Shown here piece by piece: positions 1-5,622 of a stretch of DNA of 7,380 bases; position 1 is the stretch's first letter; the number at the start of each line of letters is the position of its first letter. The DNA lies in assembly GCA_030152425.1 (NCBI GenBank), contig JASLJP010000281.1, forward strand, positions 1 to 7,380. Direction: 5' to 3'. Made by a program: the position numbers and the translations under genes. The notes under the pieces are model-generated. The model did not search any database. It was not told the DNA's origin and was given only the letters and a program-made list of their open reading frames with translations. Origin of the DNA: Aquirhabdus sp. (GTDB taxonomy: Bacteria; Pseudomonadota; Gammaproteobacteria; Pseudomonadales; Moraxellaceae).

Positions 1-63
1 GCACTGGTGCAAGATCCGGCCGCGGGCGGCGCGACCTATGTCGTGATGCCAATGCGTGTCTAA
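1..63 (+). CDS. dnaN: DNA polymerase III beta subunit (sliding clamp), C-terminal end only
   Basis: This is the last 20 codons plus TAA of a gene that begins upstream of the window. The visible peptide ends in YVVMPMRV, which closely matches the usual C-terminus of the bacterial sliding clamp (YVVMPMRL in many gammaproteobacteria). The clamp is a ring-shaped dimer that tethers DNA polymerase III and many repair enzymes to DNA. The assignment rests on this short tail plus position: dnaN normally lies directly upstream of recF. Nothing can be said about the rest of the protein. The gap to recF is 111 bases. Confidence 0.85.
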   Translation, partial: ALVQDPAAGGATYVVMPMRV

Positions 64-174
64 TGCGATCCGCGCCATGGGCTTAAATCCGCCGATGGCG
101 CAGCGGTCGGGCAGAGGTCTATATTTGATGAGTCGGATCGCCATCATCCGCATTGTGACATAGGGCAGCCGACG
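64..174 (+). other. dnaN-recF intergenic spacer
   Basis: This 111-base spacer has no convincing terminator, so recF may be read through from dnaN. A -10-like TATATT lies at 120-125 but lacks a recognisable -35 partner at the right distance. A GC-rich inverted repeat (GCGCCAT at 72-78, ATGGCGC at 95-101) could form a 7-bp stem; it has no T-tract, so it is not a standard terminator. A partial Shine-Dalgarno (AGGG, 162-165) sits 9 bases before the recF ATG. Confidence 0.4.
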
Positions 175-1239
175 ATGCATCTGTCCAAAGTACGAATCGA
201 ACTCGTCCGCAATATCAGCAGCATGGAACTGTCCGGTTTGGGCGCTTTGAATATCATTCATGGCGCCAACGGCAGTGGCAAATCCTCCGTTATCGAAGCG
301 CTGCATCTCTTGGCCACTGGCCGCTCTTTTCGCACACCCAACCCCAAACACTATATTCAGTATCACTGCCGTGATGCGTTGATCTATGCCGAGTCTGCCC
401 AGCATCGTCTGGGGCTGAACAAAGCCGCTGATAATATTGCGACCGTGCGCCTCAATGGCGAGACCGTGAGTCAAAGTGAAATCGCCCGACTGCTGCCGGT
501 ACAACTGATCAATCCTGAAAATATGGATCTGCTGGAAAGCGGCAGCAAACCACGCCGCCAATTGCTCGATTGGCTGATGTTCCACGTGGAACATGAGTTC
601 CACCATTGCTGGTTACGCTATCAGCGCGCGCTGAAACAACGCAACGCTTTACTCAAGACCAGCGCCAGTGGGGCTGAGTTTTTGGTCTGGGAACAGGAGA
701 TGGCGCAAACCGGTGAGCGTATCCATCAGATGCGCCTGCAGGTGGTGGCACGTTGGCAACCGCTATTTGCTGAGATCGTCAGCCTGCTCCTGCCGCACTG
801 TGTCCTGAGCTTTGACTATCTGGCGGGGTTTGATCCGGAAATCGGCCTATTGGCGACCTTAACTGAGTCAAGGGCGCGCGATCGGGAGCGAGGGCATAGT
901 TTGGCGGGCATCCACCGCGCAGATTTGCGATTTAAGAGCGATCAGGGCGCGGCAGAGCATACCCTATCGCGCGGGCAAAAAAAGCTCTTAATCGTCGCCC
1001 TGAAGCTGTCTCAGATCAAGATGCTCCATGCAGACGGGTGTGCTTCTGTGGTACTATTGGATGATATGACGGCTGAGCTGGATATGTCTGCCCAAATCCG
1101 TTTAATCGCGCTTTTGGTGGCCTTGGAGAGTCAGATTTTTATGACCACCGTGGATTTATCTGCAGTCCTCACCGCACTCAAAGACATCCATGTCCCAGCG
1201 TCTATCTACCCGATAGATCAGGGGCAATTACAGCGCTAG
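175..1239 (+). CDS. recF: DNA replication and repair protein RecF
   Basis: RecF is an SMC-like ABC ATPase that binds DNA and, with RecO and RecR, helps load RecA at single-strand gaps. The 354-residue length is close to the usual 355-370. Visible motifs in order are: Walker A GANGSGKSS at residues 30-38, the ABC signature LSRGQ at 264-268 and Walker B VVLLDD at 292-297. The segment LKQRNALL near 153-160 is also RecF-typical. The ATG at 175 is the only good start: no in-frame ATG lies between it and dnaN, and AGGG lies 9 bases upstream. The N-terminus MHLSKVRIELVRNI aligns with other RecF starts. Residues 135-140 (MFHVEH) are encoded by an exact parS palindrome, so this stretch carries both protein and ParB-binding information. 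The equivalent stretch of E. coli RecF, recalled from memory, reads FHNE. The gene follows dnaN and precedes gyrB in the same direction. Confidence 0.97.
   Translation: MHLSKVRIELVRNISSMELSGLGALNIIHGANGSGKSSVIEALHLLATGRSFRTPNPKHYIQYHCRDALIYAESAQHRLGLNKAADNIATVRLNGETVSQSEIARLLPVQLINPENMDLLESGSKPRRQLLDWLMFHVEHEFHHCWLRYQRALKQRNALLKTSASGAEFLVWEQEMAQTGERIHQMRLQVVARWQPLFAEIVSLLLPHCVLSFDYLAGFDPEIGLLATLTESRARDRERGHSLAGIHRADLRFKSDQGAAEHTLSRGQKKLLIVALKLSQIKMLHADGCASVVLLDDMTAELDMSAQIRLIALLVALESQIFMTTVDLSAVLTALKDIHVPASIYPIDQGQLQR
577..594. other. parS: parS site (ParB-binding centromere) inside recF
   Basis: The core TGTTCCACGTGGAACA at 578-593 is extended by A/T to an 18-bp perfect palindrome. It matches the universal bacterial parS pattern TGTTNCACGTGNAACA. 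ParB binds such sites near the origin, spreads as a CTP-dependent clamp and recruits ParA and SMC. The palindrome covers exactly six recF codons (Met135-His140). Two further identical cores in this window make chance very unlikely. Confidence 0.93.
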
Positions 1240-1436
1240 GCATCGCCGTGCGGTCGTTTTGCTGCCGCTGGTTTTAGTGTCTAGGCTGCGGATGTGTGGC
1301 GGTGTACCCACAGCGGTTGCTTGCGGCTAAATGGAATTTAAAAGCCTCAGCAGCAGGATCGGGGATGCGGTTGTCGTTCATGCCGTCGTCAGGGTTTGCC
1401 GGGTGTAGGCCATCATCGTGATATCGCAGCAGCGCG

Positions 1437-1459
1437 TGCACTTGCAACGCGCAGGTGCA
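1437..1459 (+). repeat. Inverted repeat / possible RNA hairpin in the gyrB leader
   Basis: TGCACTTGC (1437-1445) and GCAGGTGCA (1451-1459) pair over 9 bp with one T-G wobble and a 5-base loop, AACGC. No T-tract follows, so it is not a simple terminator. It lies about 86 bases before the gyrB start codon. It could be an mRNA structure or a protein-binding dyad; no function is shown by sequence alone. Confidence 0.4.
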
Positions 1460-1532
1460 GAGCTGTTCCCCAAATTAGATGTATTCAAGATCGTGTGGCA
1501 CGCGCCGTGCGCTCTCAAGTAGATGTTAGATT

Positions 1533-1536
1533 AGGA
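1533..1536 (+). promoter_or_regulatory. gyrB ribosome-binding site
   Basis: AGGA lies 9 bases before the ATG at 1546 and selects that codon as the start. The ATGs at 1537 and 1540 abut this motif too closely to be served by it. The protein from 1546 begins MSQDAEQ and joins the conserved gyrase sequence after a short variable N-terminus. Confidence 0.7.
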
Positions 1537-1545
1537 ATGATGTGT

Positions 1546-4029
1546 ATGAGCCAAGATGCTGAACAAAATAATCTCATTGACGCCGTCGTCCCCGCGGATG
1601 CGAACGATCGCGTAGAACCGACCTATGATTCCTCGAATATCAAAGTACTGCGCGGCCTAGATGCCGTCCGTAAACGTCCCGGCATGTACATCGGCGATAC
1701 CGACGATGGCACTGGCCTGCACCATATGGTGTTTGAAGTGGTCGATAACGCCATCGATGAAGCGCTGGCGGGTTATTGCGATGAGATCATCGTCACCATC
1801 CATAGCGACGAATCATGCAGCGTCTCGGACAATGGCCGGGGTATCCCGGTCGACATCCATGCCGAAGAGGGCATCTCGGCTGCTGAAGTGATCATGACCA
1901 TCCTGCATGCCGGTGGTAAGTTTGACGACAACAGCTATAAAGTATCGGGCGGTTTGCACGGTGTGGGGGTGTCGGTGGTCAATGCGTTGTCCAGCAAGCT
2001 GGAACTGACCATCAACAAAGCCGGCCTCAAATACAAACAAGAATACAGCGACAGTGTGCCGGATTATCCGCTCAAGCAGATTGGCACCACGACCGAAAAA
2101 GGCTCGACCATCCGCTTCTGGCCCAGTGCTGAAACCTTCAGTCAGACCATTTTTAGCTATGATATTTTGCTACGCCGTCTGCGTGAACTGTCGTTCCTGA
2201 ATTCGGGGGTGAAGATCATCCTGCGTGACGAACGGACGGCTGTAGAGCAGGTGTTTAACTCGGTGGGTGGTCTGGCCGAGTTCGTTCAGTTCATCAATAT
2301 CGGCAAGCATCCACTGATCGATATCTTCCATTTTTCGGTGCAGAGCGATCATGGCATTGGGGTTGAAGTTGCCCTACAGTGGACTGACAGCTACAAGCAA
2401 GACACGGTGTATTGCTTTACCAATAACATCCCGCAAAAAGACGGCGGTACCCATCTGGCCGGTTTCCGCGGTGCGCTGACCCGTGCCATGAATAACTATC
2501 TGGAAGGCGAAAGCATCCTCAAGAAAGAAAAGATCGACTTCACCGGCGACGACGCGCGTGAAGGGCTGACGGCGATCGTCTCGGTCAAAGTTCCTGATCC
2601 GAAGTTTTCCAGCCAGACCAAAGAAAAGCTGGTCTCCAGTGAGGTGCGTCCGGCGGTCGAATCGGCGATGAACCGTGAGTTCTCCGCCTATCTGCTGGAA
2701 AAACCACAGGCTGCCAAGGCCATCGTCGGCAAGATCGTCGATGCGATCCGCGCGCGTGAAGCAGCGCGTAAAGCCCGGGAACTGACCCGCCGTAAGAGCG
2801 CGCTGGATATCGCCGGCCTGCCGGGTAAACTGGCGGATTGCCAAGAGAAAGATCCAGCACTGTCCGAGCTGTATATCGTGGAAGGAGACTCGGCGGGTGG
2901 TAGTGCCAAGCAAGGCCGCAACCGCAAAATGCAGGCGATCCTGCCGCTGAAAGGTAAGATCCTCAACGTTGAGCGCGCCCGCTTTGACCGCATGATCTCC
3001 AGCCAAGAAGTCGGTACGCTGATCACTGCACTGGGCTGTGGCATCGGCAGCGAAGAGTACAATGTCGAGAAACTGCGCTACCACAAAATCATCATCATGA
3101 CCGATGCGGACGTGGACGGTTCACACATCCGTACCCTGCTGTTGACCTTTTTCTTTAGGCAAATGCCTGAGCTGTTTGAGCGCGGCCATATCTATATCGC
3201 CCAGCCACCGCTGTATAAAATCAAACGGGGCAAGCAAGAGCAGTACCTCAAAGACAACGACGCACTGGAAGAATTCCTACTGTCGAGCGCCATTGATGAT
3301 GTCGCGCTGCATCTGAATAGCGAAGCACCGGCTGTTGCGGGTGCGCAGCTAGAGGCACTGATCCGTGACTATCAAGCCACGCAAAAGATCCTGCAGCGCC
3401 TGTCGCAGCGTTATCCCGCGACCATGCTGCATTGCATGATCAACCAAGACGTGTTCCATGTAGAGCAGTCTAAAGACCGTGCCTTTGTCGAAGGTTGGGC
3501 GACTGGGCTCGTGCAGGCCATTGCTGAAAAGCAACCGTCGCTTAAACCGGAAGTCAGTATCGAAGCATTTGGCGAAGGTGAAAGCCAACGCTTCTGGCCA
3601 CGCCTGACCATCTATGTCCATCAGTTGCCACAGCACTATCTGGTCGATCTGAACTTCTTCCAGTCCGGCGAGTATGCCCGTCTGATGAGTCTTAGCCATC
3701 AGTGGCGCGGCATCCTTGAAGAAGGCGCAGTGCTAAAGCGCGGCGAGAAGCAATTCCCGATCCGCAGTTTTGCGGAGCTATGGGATGTGCTGATGAACGA
3801 CTCGAAACGCGGTGTGACGGTACAGCGCTATAAAGGGTTGGGTGAGATGAATCCAGAACAACTGTGGGAAACCACCATGGATCCAGAGAACCGTCGTATG
3901 CTGCGCGTCTCGGTGCACGATGCCATCGAAGCCGACCATATGTTTGCCTGCCTGATGGGTGACGACGTCGAGCCACGTCGTATCTTTATCGAAGAGAATG
4001 CGCTGTCGGTGACCAACCTCGACGCTTAA
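1546..4029 (+). CDS. gyrB: DNA gyrase subunit B
   Basis: GyrB is the ATPase subunit of DNA gyrase (A2B2), which introduces negative supercoils. The 827 residues compare with 804 in E. coli. The N-terminal GHKL ATPase domain shows E64 and N68 in VFEVVDNAIDEA, D95 in SDNGRGIP, GGLHGVG at 135-141 and the ATP-contacting lysine K359 in QTKEKLVSSEV. The TOPRIM metal site is E446 (EGDSAGGSA) plus D520 and D522 (DADVDGSHI). PLYKIKRGKQEQY begins near 555, and the large Gram-negative TOPRIM insertion follows, to about residue 740. The C-terminal RYKGLGEMNPEQLWETTMDP block is intact. The quinolone-linked positions equivalent to E. coli D426 and K447 are unchanged (D448, K469). The position equivalent to E. 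coli coumarin-contacting R136 is Lys158. The start at 1546 is chosen from the ribosome-binding site; the open frame extends upstream without homology. A strong terminator follows. Confidence 0.98.
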   Translation: MSQDAEQNNLIDAVVPADANDRVEPTYDSSNIKVLRGLDAVRKRPGMYIGDTDDGTGLHHMVFEVVDNAIDEALAGYCDEIIVTIHSDESCSVSDNGRGIPVDIHAEEGISAAEVIMTILHAGGKFDDNSYKVSGGLHGVGVSVVNALSSKLELTINKAGLKYKQEYSDSVPDYPLKQIGTTTEKGSTIRFWPSAETFSQTIFSYDILLRRLRELSFLNSGVKIILRDERTAVEQVFNSVGGLAEFVQFINIGKHPLIDIFHFSVQSDHGIGVEVALQWTDSYKQDTVYCFTNNIPQKDGGTHLAGFRGALTRAMNNYLEGESILKKEKIDFTGDDAREGLTAIVSVKVPDPKFSSQTKEKLVSSEVRPAVESAMNREFSAYLLEKPQAAKAIVGKIVDAIRAREAARKARELTRRKSALDIAGLPGKLADCQEKDPALSELYIVEGDSAGGSAKQGRNRKMQAILPLKGKILNVERARFDRMISSQEVGTLITALGCGIGSEEYNVEKLRYHKIIIMTDADVDGSHIRTLLLTFFFRQMPELFERGHIYIAQPPLYKIKRGKQEQYLKDNDALEEFLLSSAIDDVALHLNSEAPAVAGAQLEALIRDYQATQKILQRLSQRYPATMLHCMINQDVFHVEQSKDRAFVEGWATGLVQAIAEKQPSLKPEVSIEAFGEGESQRFWPRLTIYVHQLPQHYLVDLNFFQSGEYARLMSLSHQWRGILEEGAVLKRGEKQFPIRSFAELWDVLMNDSKRGVTVQRYKGLGEMNPEQLWETTMDPENRRMLRVSVHDAIEADHMFACLMGDDVEPRRIFIEENALSVTNLDA
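3452..3467. other. Degenerate parS-like sequence inside gyrB
   Basis: TGTTCCATGTAGAGCA differs from the exact parS core of this window at three of 16 positions (3459, 3462, 3465). All three are transitions at third codon positions, and none changes the encoded FHVE (residues 637-640). FHVE is also what the recF parS encodes, in the same codon register. The central palindrome is broken, so ParB binding would probably be weak. It may be a decayed parS or coincidence. Confidence 0.4.
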
Positions 4030-4048
4030 ATGTTAAGTAAGCTGCGAT

Positions 4049-4088
4049 AACAACAACCCCCGAATGTTGCCATTCGGGGGTTATTGTT
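4049..4088 (+). terminator. Rho-independent terminator of gyrB
   Basis: A perfect 12-bp stem (4055-4066 with 4071-4082) closes a TTGC loop. Past a single C-A mismatch it extends by five more pairs (4049-4053 with 4084-4088). The right arm runs into the T-rich stretch TTATTGTTT. It starts 19 bases after the gyrB stop codon and should separate gyrB from the downstream genes. Confidence 0.9.
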
Positions 4089-4145
4089 TATGGGGATAAT
4101 GGTCGAGTACTGCTGACAGAAGGGCGCATCAAAGCGTGCACATGA

Positions 4146-4163
4146 TTGTTCCACGTGGAACAA
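4146..4163. other. parS: parS site downstream of gyrB
   Basis: The exact core TGTTCCACGTGGAACA at 4147-4162, with flanking T/A, gives an 18-bp perfect palindrome. It lies in non-coding DNA about 60 bases past the gyrB terminator. Its core is identical to the recF and 5557-5572 sites. Known parS function is ParB loading for origin segregation and SMC recruitment. Confidence 0.95.
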
Positions 4164-4313
4164 ATTGCATCATACTGCTGCTTGGCTGAGCCTCATCCTT
4201 GTACTCCGAGGGCTGGCCAATGCGGTGTTGAGAGGTCGTTTAGGCTGAGCATATGGGGTTATCCCGTAGGTCGCCTCTGTTCTGCGATCCGTCATCTTTG
4301 AGCGGTTTACGCC

Positions 4314-4343
4314 TTGCGGGAGCAGAATGGAGGCGTGTATAAA
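4314..4343 (+). promoter_or_regulatory. Candidate sigma70-type promoter for the DUF4142/cupredoxin pair
   Basis: TTGCGG (4314-4319) and TATAAA (4338-4343) are separated by 18 bases, an acceptable but not strong match to the consensus. Transcription would start near 4350, leaving a leader of about 170 bases before the DUF4142 start and including the 4410-4427 dyad. It overlaps the start of the 4327 small ORF, so the two readings compete. Confidence 0.3.
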
Positions 4344-4527
4344 GAAAGCGTACCTTCTTCGACGAGCGCGAGTGACGACTTACAGCAGCGGTGTGCGGTA
4401 TATCGTTTGCTACCTGATGTCAGGTAGGCTTGCATCGTGGCGTGCGGGTCGGGGGATCTATTCAATGTCAGGTGTAGCCGTGCCCAAACTATTCGGAGTC
4501 AACATGTATACAGGATGTCTGCGATGA
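4327..4527 (+). CDS. Possible small ORF overlapping the DUF4142 start (doubtful)
   Basis: This is a 66-codon ORF with GGGAG 4 bases before its ATG. Its TGA stop overlaps the next gene's ATG by the four bases ATGA at 4524-4527, a layout often seen in translational coupling. The predicted peptide is arginine-rich (for example LLRRAR and RLASWRAGRG), has no recognised domain, signal peptide or membrane segment, and spans the dyad and repeats of the leader. The SD spacing is short, and a candidate promoter overlaps its start codon. It is more likely a chance ORF than a gene; the ATGA overlap is the reason for listing it. Confidence 0.15.
   Translation: MEACIKKAYLLRRARVTTYSSGVRYIVCYLMSGRLASWRAGRGIYSMSGVAVPKLFGVNMYTGCLR
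4410..4427. repeat. Short inverted repeat upstream of the DUF4142 gene
   Basis: CTACCTGA and TCAGGTAG form 8-bp perfect arms around a 2-base centre. As RNA this gives at most a 7-bp stem with a 4-base loop and no T-tract. As DNA it resembles a dimeric repressor or activator operator. Part of the right half, within ATGTCAGGT, recurs at 4465-4473. It lies about 100 bases before the start codon at 4524. Confidence 0.45.
4512..4515 (+). promoter_or_regulatory. Ribosome-binding site of the DUF4142 gene
   Basis: AGGA is 8 bases before the ATG at 4524 and supports that start. It overlaps the in-frame ATG at 4515 and lies far downstream of the GTG at 4437, so neither of those starts is served by it. 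The start at 4524 also gives a proper signal peptide. Confidence 0.65.
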
Positions 4528-5114
4528 AGCATTTCTTTCGAGTCCTCAGCTGTGGTGTGCTGTATGTCGCAAGTTGCGGCACAGTGCTGGCAGTAGAAGC
4601 CATCAGCAACGCGGCAACTCCGGCGGTCGGGACGAGCACCGCGCCCAGCACGGCCGTTCGCAGTAAACGCTCCGATGCAGAGATCGCGGCAATCGTCGTG
4701 ACGGCAAACCGGGTGGATATTGAGGCGGGGCAGTTGGCACTGGCTACGTCCAAGTACAGTACTGTGCGTCAGTTTGCCCAGCGCATGATTACCGATCATG
4801 GTGGGGTGAATGATGCCGCTACGCGTCTGGTCAGCAAGCTCGGCGTCACGCCAGTGGACTCGGTGACGAGTATCGAGCTACAGCGTAGTGGCGATGAGAA
4901 TCTCGCCAAGCTGCGCGGTATGACGGGCCAGGCATTTGATCAGGCCTATGTCAGCCATGAAGTGGGTTATCATCAAGCTGTCCTCGATGAGATTGACGAC
5001 GTGCTGATCCCTGATGCACTAAACGCTGAGCTTAAAGCGCTGCTCGTTCAAGTGCGTCCAGCCATTGCCGCGCATCTACACCATGCCCAAATGCTCAAGA
5101 CCAAACTCAAGTGA
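4524..5114 (+). CDS. Exported DUF4142 family protein (ferritin-like four-helix fold)
   Basis: The product has 196 residues. An N-terminal export signal (MKHFFRVLSC onward, hydrophobic to about 23) can be read two ways: cleavage by signal peptidase I after VLA at residue 23, or a lipoprotein signal with lipobox VASC and Cys18. A Ala/Ser/Thr-rich linker follows to about residue 48. The DUF4142 domain spans about 50-195: SDAEIAAIVVTANRVDIEAG, then FAQRMITDH at 84-92, FDQAYVSHEVGYH at 138-150 and a closing HLHHAQMLK around 184-192. DUF4142 proteins are periplasmic or outer-membrane helical bundles of uncertain function, distantly ferritin-like. The conserved E67, H92 and H150 could bind metal, but that is inference. 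The cupredoxin gene follows after 7 bases, so the two probably share a transcript and a periplasmic role. A longer reading from GTG 4437 would bury the signal peptide and is rejected. Confidence 0.88.
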   Translation: MKHFFRVLSCGVLYVASCGTVLAVEAISNAATPAVGTSTAPSTAVRSKRSDAEIAAIVVTANRVDIEAGQLALATSKYSTVRQFAQRMITDHGGVNDAATRLVSKLGVTPVDSVTSIELQRSGDENLAKLRGMTGQAFDQAYVSHEVGYHQAVLDEIDDVLIPDALNAELKALLVQVRPAIAAHLHHAQMLKTKLK

Positions 5115-5121
5115 GCACCTG

Positions 5122-5538
5122 ATGAACCACGCCTTCCCAGATCGCCACCCAAAGGACAGCATCTCTGCACGGTTGCTGGTGTTGCTGTTGGTCGTTACGC
5201 CGACGGTGAGTGCAGCTCCGCATACAGCCATAGCTGCGGCTACGACGGCCACACACGCACCACGAGCAGCAGCCTATGTCCGTACTAAGGTTCAGATCAG
5301 TGCCATGCAGTATGCTCCCTATGCGCTGACCGTACATGTCGGCGATGAGATCGTTTGGCATAACGCCGATCCATTTCCGCATACAGTGACCTTCAAAGGC
5401 AGCTTCGACTCCGGCGTAATTCCTGCGCAGGGTCAGTGGATCTACCGCGCGAGCAAAGCAGGGGTCTATGCTTATGTGTGCAGCCTGCACCCAGACATGC
5501 ATGGACTGTTGATCGTGAAGGCCAAAGCGCCCAGTTGA
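5122..5538 (+). CDS. Exported amicyanin/plastocyanin-like cupredoxin (blue copper protein)
   Basis: The product has 138 residues. A signal peptide with Arg17, a leucine/valine core at 18-25 and a likely cleavage after VSA (residue 31) sends it to the periplasm. After an Ala/Thr-rich linker, the cupredoxin fold runs from about residue 54 to 134. The predicted type 1 copper ligands are His87 (in DPFPHTVTF), Cys120, His123 and Met126. The C-x2-H-x2-M spacing (CSLHPDM) is that of amicyanin-type proteins, where the metal site carries single electrons. A redox partner is not visible here; electron transfer or copper handling are both possible. The start at 5122 lies 7 bases after the DUF4142 stop, with GTGAG 6 bases upstream partly overlapping that stop, suggesting translational coupling. 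An earlier ATG at 5065 would overlap the DUF4142 gene and add a polar stretch before the signal peptide. Confidence 0.92.
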   Translation: MNHAFPDRHPKDSISARLLVLLLVVTPTVSAAPHTAIAAATTATHAPRAAAYVRTKVQISAMQYAPYALTVHVGDEIVWHNADPFPHTVTFKGSFDSGVIPAQGQWIYRASKAGVYAYVCSLHPDMHGLLIVKAKAPS

Positions 5539-5556
5539 GGGTAGACCCCTACATAA

Positions 5557-5572
5557 TGTTCCACGTGGAACA
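5557..5572. other. parS: parS site between the cupredoxin gene and yheS
   Basis: This is an exact copy of the 16-bp palindrome TGTTCCACGTGGAACA, the third in the window. It lies 18 bases after the cupredoxin stop and 5 bases before the terminator hairpin, in the non-coding gap between converging genes. Its centre is 1,410 bases from the 4147 core and about 5.0 kb from the recF site. Confidence 0.95.
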
Positions 5573-5577
5573 CAGAT

Positions 5578-5608
5578 AAAAAAACGACACCAAATGGTGT
5601 CGTTTTTT
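5578..5608. terminator. Bidirectional rho-independent terminator
   Basis: ACGACACC (5584-5591) and GGTGTCGT (5596-5603) form an 8-bp stem around AAAT. It is flanked by a run of seven A on the left and six T on the right, which extend the pairing to 13 bp. It reads as stem plus U-tract on both strands, so it can end both the cupredoxin transcript (+) and the yheS transcript (-). Confidence 0.92.
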
Positions 5609-5622
5609 ATGCGCTGCAGGGG

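Larger units (their letters stand above)
1240..1545 (+). promoter_or_regulatory. recF-gyrB intergenic region / gyrB leader
   Basis: These 306 bases hold no credible gene. The gyrB reading frame is open back past 1396, but that translation resembles no gyrase. No clear terminator follows recF. The region should contain the gyrB promoter, but no strong -35/-10 pair stands out; TTGCTT at 1317-1322 followed by A/T-rich sequence is the only weak candidate. A hairpin at 1437-1459 and a smaller one at 1498-1510 (GCACG/CGTGC arms, 3-base loop) would lie in the 5' untranslated RNA if transcription starts upstream of them. Confidence 0.4.
4091..4523 (+). other. Long intergenic region between gyrB and the DUF4142 gene
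   Basis: About 430 bases carry no recognised gene. Contents are an exact parS at 4146-4163, a possible promoter at 4314-4343, a short dyad at 4410-4427, and a weak 66-codon ORF at 4327-4527. The nonamer ATGTCAGGT occurs twice (4417-4425 and 4465-4473). I see no tRNA, known riboswitch or insertion-sequence end. The part from 4164 to 4313 shows nothing I can interpret. Confidence 0.5.

Noticed and set aside
1396..1545. Open frame continuing 50 codons upstream of gyrB, suggesting a longer GyrB
   Set aside because: The extension has no gyrase similarity and no good ribosome-binding site, whereas AGGA at 1533-1536 correctly serves the ATG at 1546.
2374..3084. 236-codon antisense ORF within gyrB
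   Set aside because: It lies wholly opposite a strongly conserved gene, and its translation resembles no known family. It is a by-product of gyrB codon use.
4091..4099. DnaA-box-like TGGGGATAA (one mismatch from TGTGNATAA)
   Set aside because: A single imperfect box with no neighbouring boxes or AT-rich unwinding region does not support an origin in this gap.
4437..4523. Upstream GTG start for the DUF4142 gene
   Set aside because: It would place 29 extra residues, mostly polar, before an otherwise normal signal peptide, and it lacks a suitable ribosome-binding site.
5065..5121. Upstream ATG start for the cupredoxin gene
   Set aside because: It would overlap the DUF4142 coding region by 50 bases and lengthen the segment before the hydrophobic core; the ATG at 5122 fits operon spacing.
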